Shown: positions 16,165 through 25,453 of the stretch, in pieces | Position numbering within the stretch: position 1 is the first letter of the stretch | Layout: every line of letters starts with the position of its first letter | Origin: Paractinoplanes brasiliensis | Lineage (GTDB): Bacteria; Actinomycetota; Actinomycetes; Mycobacteriales; Micromonosporaceae | Assembly: GCF_004362215.1 (NCBI RefSeq) | Contig: NZ_SNWR01000002.1 | Span: 1,364,001-1,428,000, forward strand | DNA: 64,000 nt | Direction: 5' to 3' | Made by a program: the position numbers and the translations under genes | The notes under the pieces: generated by a model | The model's database searches: none | Told to the model about the DNA's origin: nothing | What the model saw: only the letters and a program-made list of their open reading frames with translations

Positions 16165-17159
16165 GCGGTCAGGGCTGCGGTGAGGGCGTCGATGTAGGCG
16201 TTGGCCGAGGCCGGGCCGCCGAACATCCAGATGCCGTCGGGGATCCGCTTGACGTTGTTGTTCTTGACGAACGGGAGCTGCTTCCAGACGGCGTTGTTCT
16301 TGAGGCTGTCGGTGAAGTCGCCGCCGTCGCTGTCGTTGGCCACGTAGATGTAGGTCGTCTTCGCGTCCTTGATCTTCGTGAGGCCCTCGACGTCGTTCTG
16401 GGCCAGGCCGTAGTCCTTGTCGCCGCCGTCCGGCCACTGGTTGTTCAGGCCGAGCTCCTTGGCGATGCCGCCGAAGAACGAGGTCGGCGTGTACATCCGC
16501 AGCGAGACGTTGCCGGACTCGACCCAGCCGTCGCTCATCACGAACGGCGCGCCGGTCTTGCCCGCCTTGGCCAGGGCGTCCTTGCCCGAGGCGACCTTGG
16601 CGTCGAAGTCGGCCAGCAGCTTCTCGGCCTGGGCGGTGGTGCCGGTGGCCTGGGCGAGCGTGGTGACCGTCCGGCGCATGTAGCCGATCGGGTCGGCGCC
16701 GTCGGAGCCGCGCAGGGTGAGCACGGGGGCGGTCTTGGCGATCTGCGCGATGACGTTCTCGGGCAGGTCCTTGACGGCCACGACCAGGTCGGGCTTGAGC
16801 GAGGCGATGGCGTCGAGGCTGGGCTCGCCCCGGGTGCCGACGTCGGGGGTGGACGCGTCGATCGGCGCGCTCTTGTCCCAGGCGTTGTAGCCCTTGACGT
16901 CGGCCTGGCCGACCGGCTTGACGCCCAGCGCCACGAGGTTCTCGGTGAGCCCCCACTCGAGGGAGACAACGTTCTTGGCCGGGGCGTCGAGCTTGACCGT
17001 GCCGCGCTCGTCCTTGAGCTCGACGGGGCCGCTCGACGGCGGGGCGGACGCGGCGCCGGCCTGCTCGGCGGGCTCTTCGGTGGTGCCGCAGGCCGCGAGC
17101 AGCACGGCGGACAGAGCGGCGGCCGTCGTAGCGGCGAACGCACGGCGGGTGATGGCCAT
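16161..17159 (-). CDS. iron-siderophore ABC transporter substrate-binding lipoprotein
   Basis: 332 residues. The N-terminus has a twin-arginine-like MAITRRAFAATT followed by a hydrophobic stretch and a lipobox LLAAC, so the mature protein is a membrane-anchored lipoprotein beginning at Cys24. Two Rossmann-like lobes joined by a long helix are typical: VVSLEWGLTENLVALGVKPV opens the first lobe (FecB/BtuF signature) and KDAKTTYIYVANDSDGG lies in the second. It captures ferric siderophore for the fused permease. Middle gene of the operon ATPase-binding protein-permease. Confidence 0.92.
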   Translation of the reverse strand: MAITRRAFAATTAAALSAVLLAACGTTEEPAEQAGAASAPPSSGPVELKDERGTVKLDAPAKNVVSLEWGLTENLVALGVKPVGQADVKGYNAWDKSAPIDASTPDVGTRGEPSLDAIASLKPDLVVAVKDLPENVIAQIAKTAPVLTLRGSDGADPIGYMRRTVTTLAQATGTTAQAEKLLADFDAKVASGKDALAKAGKTGAPFVMSDGWVESGNVSLRMYTPTSFFGGIAKELGLNNQWPDGGDKDYGLAQNDVEGLTKIKDAKTTYIYVANDSDGGDFTDSLKNNAVWKQLPFVKNNNVKRIPDGIWMFGGPASANAYIDALTAALTA

Positions 17160-17183
17160 ATCGGGGGGTTCCCTTTCGGTGAT

Positions 17184-17993
17184 TCAGATGGTGACGCGGG
17201 CGGTGTGCCGCCCGATCGGACGTGTGTGCAGGTGACCGTCGTCGCCGACGTTCACCTCGATCCGCAGGCCGTAGACCTCGCTCAGCAGGCCGGCCGTCAG
17301 CACGTCGGCGGGCGTTCCGGCCGCCCGTACGACGCCGGAGTGCATGAGCACGACCCGGTCGGCCACGGCGGCGGCCTGGTCGAGGTCGTGCAGCACGACA
17401 CCCACCGCGACCTGGTGGTCGTCGGCGAGCTCGCGCACGATGTCGAGGATCTCGACCTGGTAGCGCAGGTCGAGGAAGGTGGTCGGCTCGTCGAGCAGCA
17501 CGACGCCGGTGTCCTGGGCCAGGCAGGTGGCCAGCCAGACGCGCTGCAGCTCGCCGCCGGAGAGCTCGTCGACGGCCCGCTCGGCCATCGCTTCGACCCC
17601 GGTCATGCGCATCGCCTTGGCCACGTGGATGTGCCCGTCGGCGTCGCCCGCGCCGAACCGGGCCCGATAGGGGTGCCGGCCGTACGCGACCACGTCCTTC
17701 ACCCGTACGCCCCCGGGGGTGGGACGCGACTGGGTGAGCAGCGTGACCTGACGGGCGAAGTCCTTGGGCTTGAGGGCGAACGCGTCGTCCCCGCCGTCCA
17801 GCGTCACCCGGCCCGACTGCGGGGCGTGCAGCCGTGCGAGCGAGCGCAGCAGCGTCGACTTGCCGGAGCCGTTCGGCCCGACCAGCGCCACGACCTGCCC
17901 GCGGCACAGCTCGATGCCCGCGCCGTGCACGACGGTGCGCCCGTCGTAGGCCAGCGTCAGCTCACTCCCGGCGAGCGCCAGATCCCCTGTCAT
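17184..17993 (-). CDS. iron-siderophore ABC transporter ATP-binding protein
   Basis: 269 residues. Walker A VGPNGSGKSTLL, Q-loop LLTQSRPTP, signature DELSGGELQRVWLATCLAQD, Walker B VVLLDEPTTFLD and the switch His in GVVLHDLDQAA are all intact. The order and spacing match FecE/FepC-type ATPases for ferric siderophore or cobalamin import. It is the first gene of the operon, and an iron box touches its start codon, so iron-repressed expression is expected. Confidence 0.94.
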   Translation of the reverse strand: MTGDLALAGSELTLAYDGRTVVHGAGIELCRGQVVALVGPNGSGKSTLLRSLARLHAPQSGRVTLDGGDDAFALKPKDFARQVTLLTQSRPTPGGVRVKDVVAYGRHPYRARFGAGDADGHIHVAKAMRMTGVEAMAERAVDELSGGELQRVWLATCLAQDTGVVLLDEPTTFLDLRYQVEILDIVRELADDHQVAVGVVLHDLDQAAAVADRVVLMHSGVVRAAGTPADVLTAGLLSEVYGLRIEVNVGDDGHLHTRPIGRHTARVTI

Positions 17994-18012
17994 GCAGGTG
18001 AGGCTAACCTAA
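17994..18012 (-). promoter_or_regulatory. IdeR/DmdR-type iron box
   Basis: On the minus strand 17994-18012 reads TTAGGTTAGCCTCACCTGC, differing from the known 19-bp actinobacterial iron-box consensus (TTAGGTTAGGCTCACCTAA) at only three positions. It directly abuts the ATG of the ATPase gene, so iron-loaded repressor would block promoter or start region of the whole uptake operon. Confidence 0.85.
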
Positions 18013-18111
18013 CCATCGCGGCAGTCATAGGCGGGGCGGTCGGTGATCTGACATGGGTCACATCCGCCGGGCAGCGATAACTTCAAGGGGGTCCGCTTCG
18101 AGGAGGCGATC

Positions 18112-19956
18112 ATGCCCGTACGCCGAGTGGCCGATCTCGATTTCGCTCAGCTCACCGACCGTCACTTCCAACCGTCCCCGACCGCCTGGGAGGACCAGGT
18201 TCTCTACTTCCTCATGCTGGACCGGTTCTCCGACGGCCGGGAGCGGGACTTCCTCGACCGGGACGGGCAGCCCGTCAGCACCGGCAGCACCCCGCCCCTG
18301 CGCGCCGCCGACCACGGCAACGCGGTCACCACCGACGCCGACGCCCGGCGCTGGCGGGAGGCCGGCACCCGGTTCACCGGCGGCACGTTCGCGGGGCTGC
18401 GCAGCAAGCTCGGCTATCTGCGCCGGCTGGGCGTCACCGCGGTCTGGATCAGCCCCGTGCTGCGCCAGGCACCCGGCGCCGAGACGTACCACGGGTACGC
18501 GACGCAGAACTTCCTCGACGTGGATCCGCGCTTCGGGACCGCCGAGCAACTGCGCGACCTGGTCGCCGACGCTCACGAGCAGGGCATCCGGGTGGTGCTC
18601 GACGTGGTCGTCAACCACGCCGGCGACGTCTTCGGCTACGACCCCGACCGCTACCTGAACCCGGACGGCTCGTTCGACCCGCGGTGGGACGGGGACCCGT
18701 ACCGGATCGAGGGTTTTCGCGACGCGAGCGGCAAACCCCTGCTGCCGTTCGGGCCGGTCGACGAGGCCTGGCCCGACGGCGCGGTGTGGCCGGCCGAGCT
18801 GCAGCAGCCGGGCACGTTCACCGGCAAGGGCCGCATCGACAACTGGGACTGGCCGGCCGAGTTCCTCGAGGGCGACTTCCTCGGGCTCAAGGACATCCGG
18901 CTCGGCGCGGGCCCGGTCGACGCGTACCGGCCGTCACCGGCGTTGCGCGCGCTCACCCGGGCGTATCAGTTCTGGATCGCGTACGCCGACCTGGACGGTT
19001 TCCGGGTCGACACGGTCAAGCACATGGATCCCGGCGCGGCCCGCTACTTCGCGTCGGCGATCCACGAGTTCGCGCAGAGCATCGGCAAGGACAACTTCTG
19101 CCTGATCGCCGAGATCACCGGCGATCGCGGGTTCGCGTACCGGACCCTGGAGGCCGTCGGCATGGACGCGGCGCTCGGGATCGCCGACGTGCAGGACAGG
19201 TTGGAGGGCCTGGTCAAGGGCCGCCGCGACCCGGCCGAGTACTTCGACCTGTTCCGCAACTCGTTCGAGATCGGCAAGGACTCGCACACGTGGTTCCGCG
19301 ACCGCGTGGTGACCAGCTACGACGACCACGACCAGGTCCGCAAGGGAGCGCGCAAGGCCCGGTTCGCGGCCGACGGCGACGGCGCCCGCCTGGCCCTGGC
19401 CGCGCTGGCCCTGAACGCGACGACGCTCGGCATCCCCTGCGTCTACTACGGCAGCGAGCAGGTCTTCGACGGCGGCGGCGACAACGACCGCTACCTGCGC
19501 GAAGCCATGTTCGGTGGCGAGTTCGGCCCGTTCCGCAGCCGCGGCGGCCACAGCTTCGACGAGAACCACCCGGTGTACCGGCAGTTCGCCCGCGTCCTGG
19601 CCCTGCGCCGCCGGCTGCCCGCCCTGCGCCGCGGCCGGCAGTACCTGCGCGAGATCTCCGGCGACGGCGTGTCGTTCGGCCTGCCCCGCGTGCTCGGCGA
19701 CCGCATGCTCTCCGTCGTCCCGTGGTCCCGCCTGTTCGCCGGCGCCGAGGTCGTCGCCGCCATCAACACCGACCCCGACCACCCCCGTACGGCGTGGGTC
19801 ACCGTCGACGACGACCTGCACTCCCCGGGCGACAGCCTGACCTGCCAGTTCAGCACCGACCCGGCGGACGAGGGCCGCCGCGCCCGGGTCGAGGCCCGCA
19901 ACGGCAAGGCCGTCGAGCTCACGGTGCCGCCGGCCGGTTTCGTCGTGTACGCGTAG
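18112..19956 (+). CDS. alpha-amylase family (GH13) glycosyl hydrolase
   Basis: 614 residues, no signal peptide, so probably cytoplasmic. GH13 conserved regions are present: DVVVNHAGDV (region I), GFRVDTVKH with the nucleophile Asp300, CLIAEITG with acid/base Glu334, and SYDDHDQ with Asp407 in the position of the NHD motif. The opening QVLYFLMLDRFSDGR and the B-domain with PGTFTGKGRIDNWDWPAEF are reminiscent of cyclomaltodextrinase-like or glucan-modifying enzymes rather than secreted amylases. The usual Asn of region IV is Asp here. Substrate specificity (glycogen, maltodextrin, trehalose) is not clear. A good GAGGAGG ribosome site precedes the ATG. Confidence 0.9.
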   Translation: MPVRRVADLDFAQLTDRHFQPSPTAWEDQVLYFLMLDRFSDGRERDFLDRDGQPVSTGSTPPLRAADHGNAVTTDADARRWREAGTRFTGGTFAGLRSKLGYLRRLGVTAVWISPVLRQAPGAETYHGYATQNFLDVDPRFGTAEQLRDLVADAHEQGIRVVLDVVVNHAGDVFGYDPDRYLNPDGSFDPRWDGDPYRIEGFRDASGKPLLPFGPVDEAWPDGAVWPAELQQPGTFTGKGRIDNWDWPAEFLEGDFLGLKDIRLGAGPVDAYRPSPALRALTRAYQFWIAYADLDGFRVDTVKHMDPGAARYFASAIHEFAQSIGKDNFCLIAEITGDRGFAYRTLEAVGMDAALGIADVQDRLEGLVKGRRDPAEYFDLFRNSFEIGKDSHTWFRDRVVTSYDDHDQVRKGARKARFAADGDGARLALAALALNATTLGIPCVYYGSEQVFDGGGDNDRYLREAMFGGEFGPFRSRGGHSFDENHPVYRQFARVLALRRRLPALRRGRQYLREISGDGVSFGLPRVLGDRMLSVVPWSRLFAGAEVVAAINTDPDHPRTAWVTVDDDLHSPGDSLTCQFSTDPADEGRRARVEARNGKAVELTVPPAGFVVYA

Positions 19957-20029
19957 CGGTTCGGTTGCCGTCCCGTTCCGCGTCGCCGGAGTGCTCAGGC
20001 CGGCGCCTGCCCCGTCCGATGCGGGGGCC

Positions 20030-20704
20030 GTGCTGAAACTGAGGACTGCCATCGTCTCGGCCGCGGTTGTCGCCGGCGCTCTCGTCGCCCCGGTCACACC
20101 CGCCCTGTCCGCTCCCGGTGGCGTCGCCGTCAGCGTCAAGCGCGCGACGGCGTACGGGAAAAGCATGACTGTCACGGTGAAGGCCGCGAACCGCCCCCGC
20201 ACCAAGATGACGATCAGGGTGGTGGCGGGCGGCACGGCGTCGTCCAAGGTGGTCACCACCAACGCCGCCGGAGTGGCCTCGTGGTCCCTCGCCGCGCGGG
20301 GCAGCGGGCGCGTCACCGTCAACGCCCCGGGCACACGGACCCTGCGAGCGGGCGCGGGCTCGGCCACGTTCGTCACCGCGGGCGCGGCCACGGCCACGCT
20401 CACCGGCCACACCCGCGTCGTCAAGGGCGTGGCGCACTACCGATCGCTGGACGCCGTCCACGCCGACCTGCAGATCCTGCCCCGGCACGCGGGTCAGGTG
20501 ACCGTGTCGCTGCAGCACCTCAGCGGCTCGAGCTGGGTCACCGACCAGAACGCGACCTTCGCGACGAACAAGACCGGCGGCGCGTGGGTGGGCCTGGTCA
20601 GCGGCAACCGCACCATGACCTACCGCTACGTGGTCAACGCCGCCGCCGACGCCACGGCCGCCGCCTCGCCCAAGGTCACCACCACCCCGTTCATGGTCGG
20701 CTGA
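20030..20704 (+). CDS. secreted beta-rich protein, function unknown
   Basis: 224 residues from a GTG (MLKLRTAIVSAAVVAGALVA) giving a classical signal peptide with cleavage near ALSAPGG. The mature part is Thr/Val/Ala-rich and strand-like (VAVSVKRATAYGKSMTVTVK, KMTIRVVAGGTASSKVVTTN), similar to Ig-like cell-surface modules of actinobacteria. No catalytic motif. Follows the GH13 gene by 73 bases; its end overlaps the convergent nucleotidyltransferase gene by 14 bases. A more upstream GTG (19991) would spoil the signal peptide. Confidence 0.7.
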   Translation: MLKLRTAIVSAAVVAGALVAPVTPALSAPGGVAVSVKRATAYGKSMTVTVKAANRPRTKMTIRVVAGGTASSKVVTTNAAGVASWSLAARGSGRVTVNAPGTRTLRAGAGSATFVTAGAATATLTGHTRVVKGVAHYRSLDAVHADLQILPRHAGQVTVSLQHLSGSSWVTDQNATFATNKTGGAWVGLVSGNRTMTYRYVVNAAADATAAASPKVTTTPFMVG

Positions 20705-21356
20705 CGTAACCCTCGAACAGCGGCCCGCCCGCGCCGTCGAGCACTTCCCCGGCCAGATCAACGGCGTTCTCCCGTACGGCCAGCCACCGCTCGGCAAACT
20801 GAGGATCCAGCCCCCGAAGCTCGCGCAGCAGCCACTTGCCGTGACTCACCCAGCCCCCGCCGAGCAGCAGCGCCGCCTTCGCCGTTTCCGTCCAGAGCGT
20901 GACCGCGAGCACCGCCCGCTCCCCCGGGTCGCTCGCGTGCCGGAAGTCGTCGAGCAGGTCGGTGAGCCCGTACCGCAGCCGGTCACGTTCGGCCCCGGTC
21001 AGCGGCGGTGGGCCGGAGGCCAGCACCTGCGCGCACCGCCGCTGCAGCACGCTGGGGTCCCCGGCCAGCGGCACACCCGTCGCGATCATCCGGTGGGTGC
21101 TGGGTTTGCGGGCGGCCAGATCACTCGCCAGGAAACGTTCGAGCTGCGCGGGCGTGTGCACGAACAACTCGACCGGCCAGCCACGGAAGCGCAGGCTCTC
21201 GCGGAAGCCCGGCTCCTCGTCCCGAAGCACCACAATGTCCAGATCGGAGCCCGCCGTACGGTCCGGGCCGAGCACGCTGCCGGTGAGCACGACCCACGTC
21301 GCGCGGGGGAACCGCTCCCGTACGAGCTCACGCGCATCGGTCACGGGGTCGCTCAC
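20691..21356 (-). CDS. nucleotidyltransferase domain protein
   Basis: 221 residues. The pol-beta-type nucleotidyltransferase signature is complete: VVLTGSVLGPDRTAGSDLDI gives GS...G.SDLDI with both metal-binding Asp residues, and the third acidic residue is in VELFVHT. The C-terminal half is helical (ERAVLAVTLWTETAKAALLL, GKWLLRELR), like the HEPN-type or kanamycin nucleotidyltransferase helical domain. Could modify a small molecule such as an aminoglycoside, or a tRNA/protein target; no antitoxin partner is adjacent. Confidence 0.8.
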   Translation of the reverse strand: MSDPVTDARELVRERFPRATWVVLTGSVLGPDRTAGSDLDIVVLRDEEPGFRESLRFRGWPVELFVHTPAQLERFLASDLAARKPSTHRMIATGVPLAGDPSVLQRRCAQVLASGPPPLTGAERDRLRYGLTDLLDDFRHASDPGERAVLAVTLWTETAKAALLLGGGWVSHGKWLLRELRGLDPQFAERWLAVRENAVDLAGEVLDGAGGPLFEGYVSRP

Positions 21357-21360
21357 CTGG

Positions 21361-22884
21361 TCATCGTATGCCGAACGCCGGGTGGGCCGGGCCGCCCAGC
21401 TGCCGGGAGATGCGGTCCACCACCCTCCAGTACTGATCGGTGTCCGTCCAGAACTCGGGCTCGACCTCGTCGTTGCCGAACCGCACGATCTCGACCCAGC
21501 CGGCCACCTCGAAGGCCACGGTGCTCCACTCGGCGCCGGTCAGGGTGAGCCGCCCGCCGCCACGAGGAATCACGGCGGCCAGCCGGGCCAGTCGTTGCCC
21601 GCGTACGAGGTCGTCATGGCTCGGCTCCCCCATGGCGACGCCGTCGCTCGCATCGAACTCGAACGGTTCCCGGACAAGCCGCCACTGGGCCGCCGTCAAC
21701 GTGACCGTATACCGCCGCTCCGGCCGCACACCCAGCTCTAGCAGGGCTTCCCGCTCCCCCGAATCGAGGGCCCGCAGGTCCGGGGCGTCGGCCGCCACCT
21801 CGAACGTGCACCAGTCCGACCAGGTCGGGGCCAGAGCATCATCGGCGGTTCCCCGTACGCGCCACCGATAGCTCTCGCCCGGGCCCAGCTCGCCCGTCCC
21901 GAAGCTCAGAACAGCCCGCGGACCCTCCACCGGCACCCGCGAGAAGACGCTGCCGGTGTCACCGTCGAGCCGGTACTCGAAGAGCGCATCCGCCGGCCGG
22001 GACCCGTCCAGCGTCGCGAACCCGGCCGACAGCTCCAACCCCTCGGTCGTGCCGACAACCGCTCCACAGCCGGGCATCAGACGAACCGGCACGGGCGCTC
22101 CCGGCGACGGAAAGTACGGTCGCCCGGCCTCAACGGGCACCGGACGCGGTGCCCAACCCGGATCCACCATCGTGACCGAACAGAAGCTCAGTTGACCGCG
22201 GGCCCGCCCCGACCGTGCGATGTCGTCGAGCATTCGACCGAAGTCCCCGCCCGGGTGGTCGCCGATGTCGCCCTCCGCATCGCTGCTGTGCTCGCCACTC
22301 ACGCCGCCTGAAGGCGTGCCAACCGTGCCATCGCCCGGCTCACCAGCCGCGTTGCCCATGGGCACGCCGGCCACGTCACCGGGCCCGATACCTGCGCCGT
22401 CACTCACATCGCCGTCAACCTCGCCGCCGACGTCACCACTCAACCCGCCGTCGACATCACCGCTCACACCACCGCCGTCGACATCACCGCTCAACCCGCC
22501 CCCGACGTCACCACTCAACCCACCGTCGACGTCACCACCCACAACACCGCCGCTAACATCACCACTCACATCCCCGCCGCCGACGTCACCGCTCAACCCG
22601 CCGCTCAACCCGCCGCCAACGTCACCACTCACATCCCCGCCGTCGACATCACCGCTCACATCCCCGCCGTCGACGTCACTGCTCTCGTCGCCGCCGGGGG
22701 TGTCGTTGAATCCGCCCGTTGTGTAGCCGCCGAGCGCGTCGCGGCACACGTCGACCAGGCCGACCCCCGAGGGCAAGCGCGGAGGCGGCGCGACGACAGC
22801 AAGCAACAGCACACCGGTGACCAGCGCCGCCCCTGTCAAGCGGCCGGCGAAGTTATCCACAGTCCCGGGTTGTCCACAAGCCAC
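21361..22884 (-). CDS. membrane-anchored or secreted protein with Asp/Gly/Ser/Val repeat region
   Basis: Up to 507 residues. A hydrophobic segment near the N-terminus (GAALVTGVLLLAVVAPPP) is a signal or anchor; a downstream GTG (VDNFAGRL) may be the true start. Residues ~60-170 are a low-complexity stretch of repeating DVSGDVDGG/GLSGDVGG units. The C-terminal ~300 residues look globular: a strand-rich module (FEYRLDGDTGSVFSRVPVEG, SYRWRVRGTADD, WSDWCTFEV) resembling a fibronectin-III-like domain, followed by WTDTDQYWRVVDRISRQLG. No known family. The repeat DNA is mirrored by strong strand asymmetry at 22380-22700. Confidence 0.7.
   Translation of the reverse strand: MACGQPGTVDNFAGRLTGAALVTGVLLLAVVAPPPRLPSGVGLVDVCRDALGGYTTGGFNDTPGGDESSDVDGGDVSGDVDGGDVSGDVGGGLSGGLSGDVGGGDVSGDVSGGVVGGDVDGGLSGDVGGGLSGDVDGGGVSGDVDGGLSGDVGGEVDGDVSDGAGIGPGDVAGVPMGNAAGEPGDGTVGTPSGGVSGEHSSDAEGDIGDHPGGDFGRMLDDIARSGRARGQLSFCSVTMVDPGWAPRPVPVEAGRPYFPSPGAPVPVRLMPGCGAVVGTTEGLELSAGFATLDGSRPADALFEYRLDGDTGSVFSRVPVEGPRAVLSFGTGELGPGESYRWRVRGTADDALAPTWSDWCTFEVAADAPDLRALDSGEREALLELGVRPERRYTVTLTAAQWRLVREPFEFDASDGVAMGEPSHDDLVRGQRLARLAAVIPRGGGRLTLTGAEWSTVAFEVAGWVEIVRFGNDEVEPEFWTDTDQYWRVVDRISRQLGGPAHPAFGIR
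22378..22700 (-). repeat. in-frame short repeats within the secreted protein gene
   Basis: About 320 bases of 9- to 15-base motifs such as GTCGACGTCACCGCTC (and variants with ACATCACC) on the + strand, coding for DVSGDVDGG-type units on the minus strand. Several larger blocks recur, indicating slippage or recombination within the gene. Confidence 0.8.
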
Positions 22885-23049
22885 CCGCGAAGATCAGCCC
22901 AACTCGATAAACTTGTCCGAGGAGGGGGCCCCCGGTGGAGGGCGGGCCCTTGATCTGGGATTGATCCACGATCTTGGATTGAATCGCGATCCTTGGCGGG
23001 TGGGCGGTTCGCGGGTTCGGCATGATCGGCATGATCGGCAGAGTATGGA

Positions 23050-25434
23050 CTATGCGCGGCGCAGCACCGACCGCACTCCGGCCAGCAGCTGGTCCCGGGT
23101 GTACGGCTTGGCGACGATCATCGAGTCGGGTTCGAGGTTGTTGCCGGCCTCGTCGATCAGGGCCTCCGCGAAACCCGACACGAAGACGACCCGCAGCCCG
23201 GGGCGGCGCTGCTTGGCGACCCGGGCAAGTTGACGGCCGTTCATCCCGGGCATCACCACATCGGTGATCATGGCAGCGATCGGGTCGTGGTGGCGGTCGA
23301 GCAGGCTCAGCGCCTCGACGGCGTCGGCGGCCGAGAGCACCCGGTAACCCGCCCCGCCCAGGAAACGGGCTGTCACCTCACGCAGGTCGGCCTCGTCGTC
23401 GACGAGCAGCAGCGTCTCCCCGCCGCCGTTGCCGGCCGTTCCCGGAACGGCGGGAACATCGGACCCTCCCGGACCCGTCCGACCGTCAACCGACCCCGCA
23501 GCTGCCGAACCATCGCCCGCCCGCGAGCCCGTACGACCGGCGACCGCCGAACCACCAGCCACTGCCGGCCCCGTCCGAGCACCCACCGACCCGGCAACGG
23601 CCGGTTCAGGCACTCCCGTTCCGGTGCGATCGCCGACCGCCCCAGCAACCGCCGGATCACCGGACACCCCGGAACCCGTACGATCGTCGGCCGACCGAGC
23701 AACAGGGTGCCCGGCCTGTCCCCCGTCGCCACCGCCACCTACCACCGGGCCGTCGGCAGCTTCCGCGGGCATCGTGACAGCCGCACCGGGAGCCCCCGGC
23801 GGCGCACCGGAAGCAGCGGAAACACCCAGCCCCGCCGGATCACCCGGGGACTCGGGCACGCCGGTGCACCGTACGGCCGGAAGAATGATCGTCGCTGTCG
23901 TGCCCGCCCCCTCGGCCGAGGTCAGCCTCAACTGCCCCCCGGCCTGGCTGACGATGCCGTGGGCGGTCGACAACCCCAGCCCGGCCGTGCCGGTGGACCG
24001 CTTCGTCGTGAAGAACGGCTCGAAGGCGCGGTCCAGCACGTCGGACGCCATGCCCTGCCCGGTGTCGCGCACTGTCACCTGGGTGTTCCCGTCGGGGGCG
24101 ACGGCGGTCGTGACTGTGATGGCGCCGCCGTCGGGCATCGCGTCGGCGCTGTTGCTGACGAGGTTGACCAGCACCTGGCTGATCTGCCGGGGGTCGGCCC
24201 GCACGTTGACCGGATCGGGCGTGAGTTCCAGGATCACCGTGGCCGCCCCGGCCGCTTCGCGCAGGGCGCCGAGCAGGTCGCGCAGCAGCGGGTTGAGGTC
24301 GAACGTGGCCGGTTGGGTGATCTCGCGCCGGCCGAAGGCCAGTAGCTGCTGGGTCAGCGCCCTGGCCCGCTCGCCGCCCTTGATCACCTGGTCGAGGTCG
24401 GCGGTCAGCGAGGCGGCCAGGCCGGGCGGGATCGCGGCGTCCTCCAGCGACTCGAGGGCCAGGGTCGTGTAGCCGAGGATCGCCCCGAGGATGTTGTTGA
24501 AGTCGTGCGCGGCCCCGCCGGCCATGCGCCGCAGGCTGTCCAGGCGTTCCGCGTCGCGCCGGCGGGCGTCGTCCTGCCGTCGCCGGCTCTCCGCCCGTAG
24601 CCGTTCCTCGGCCGCCACCAGGTCGGAGACGTCGTCGACCATCAGCACGCCGCCGGCCAGGTCGGCTTCCTCGTCGGGGATGTGCCGCAGTTGCAGCCGC
24701 AGGTAGCGGCGGTCGCCGTCGGGCAGTTCCAGGCGGTGGGTGAACCGGCGTTCGGCCGCCGCGCCGCGCAGCACGTCGAGGGCGTCCCGGTGTGACGCGG
24801 CGTCGAGGCAGGCGAGCCAACCCCGGCCGAGCAGCGCCGATCTGGGCGTACGCATGATCTCGGGCAGACGCGGGTTGATGTAGTCGGCCTCGCCGTCCGC
24901 GTCGAGCAGGGCGATGCCGACCGGTGAGGCCACGGCCATCGCCTCGAAACGCCGCTCGGTGTGGTGCAGGGCGCGCACCTTCTCGATGAGCTTCGCGTTG
25001 ACCGCCTGCACGTGGGCCTGGGCGAAGTCGTCGGAGGGCACCACGTCGATCGAGATCGGCCCCTCCGCGAGGGCGGTGTCGACGGCGTCGAGCAGTTCCT
25101 GGGGGCTCTGCGAGCGCAGCACGACCTGGCTGACCCCGCACGCCTCGGCGATGGGCCGGGTCTCCGGTTCGAGGTAGTTGGCCGTGTAGAAGATCACCGG
25201 CGCCTGGGCGGCCACCTCGTCGGGGTCGGTGCGCAGCCGGTGGACGAGCTCGAGGCCGTCGATGCCGGGCATGAGCACGTCGGAGATGACGACGTCGGGG
25301 TGGTGTTCGTGGGCGAGGCGCAGCGCGTCGGCGCCACCCTCGGCCTCGATGACGTGGTGGCCGCGGTAGCCGAGCAGCAAGCGGACGATGTCGCGGTTCG
25401 CCGCCACATCGTCGACGACCATCACGGTGGCCAC
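23050..25434 (-). CDS. hybrid histidine kinase: REC-PAS-HisKA-HATPase-linker-REC
   Basis: 794 residues, no membrane segment. An N-terminal receiver domain (residues ~3-122, phospho-acceptor Asp52 in VVISDVLMPGIDG) is followed by a PAS domain (~160-285), a coiled stretch, the HisKA helix with His310 (GGAAHDFNNILGAI), and an ATPase domain with N box LVNLVSNSADAMP, G1 VRDTGQGM and G2 GTAGLGLSTAHGIV. A ~125-residue Ala/Gly/Val/Asp/Thr-rich linker with repeated GAVGDRTGTGVPEPAVAG-like units leads to a second receiver (Asp725 in MITDVVMPGMNG). The AAHDFNN His box is typical of soluble PAS kinases that use an internal receiver. Divergent from a second hybrid kinase. Confidence 0.92.
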   Translation of the reverse strand: MATVMVVDDVAANRDIVRLLLGYRGHHVIEAEGGADALRLAHEHHPDVVISDVLMPGIDGLELVHRLRTDPDEVAAQAPVIFYTANYLEPETRPIAEACGVSQVVLRSQSPQELLDAVDTALAEGPISIDVVPSDDFAQAHVQAVNAKLIEKVRALHHTERRFEAMAVASPVGIALLDADGEADYINPRLPEIMRTPRSALLGRGWLACLDAASHRDALDVLRGAAAERRFTHRLELPDGDRRYLRLQLRHIPDEEADLAGGVLMVDDVSDLVAAEERLRAESRRRQDDARRRDAERLDSLRRMAGGAAHDFNNILGAILGYTTLALESLEDAAIPPGLAASLTADLDQVIKGGERARALTQQLLAFGRREITQPATFDLNPLLRDLLGALREAAGAATVILELTPDPVNVRADPRQISQVLVNLVSNSADAMPDGGAITVTTAVAPDGNTQVTVRDTGQGMASDVLDRAFEPFFTTKRSTGTAGLGLSTAHGIVSQAGGQLRLTSAEGAGTTATIILPAVRCTGVPESPGDPAGLGVSAASGAPPGAPGAAVTMPAEAADGPVVGGGGDGGQAGHPVARSADDRTGSGVSGDPAVAGAVGDRTGTGVPEPAVAGSVGARTGPAVAGGSAVAGRTGSRAGDGSAAAGSVDGRTGPGGSDVPAVPGTAGNGGGETLLLVDDEADLREVTARFLGGAGYRVLSAADAVEALSLLDRHHDPIAAMITDVVMPGMNGRQLARVAKQRRPGLRVVFVSGFAEALIDEAGNNLEPDSMIVAKPYTRDQLLAGVRSVLRRA

Positions 25435-25453
25435 CGGCGGCTCCTCATCTACT

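Noticed and set aside
14056..17907. Single 1283-codon minus frame suggesting an ATPase/binding-protein/permease fusion
   Set aside because: Only the part from 16164 is a permease in this frame; the ATPase and lipoprotein are encoded in other frames with their own starts.
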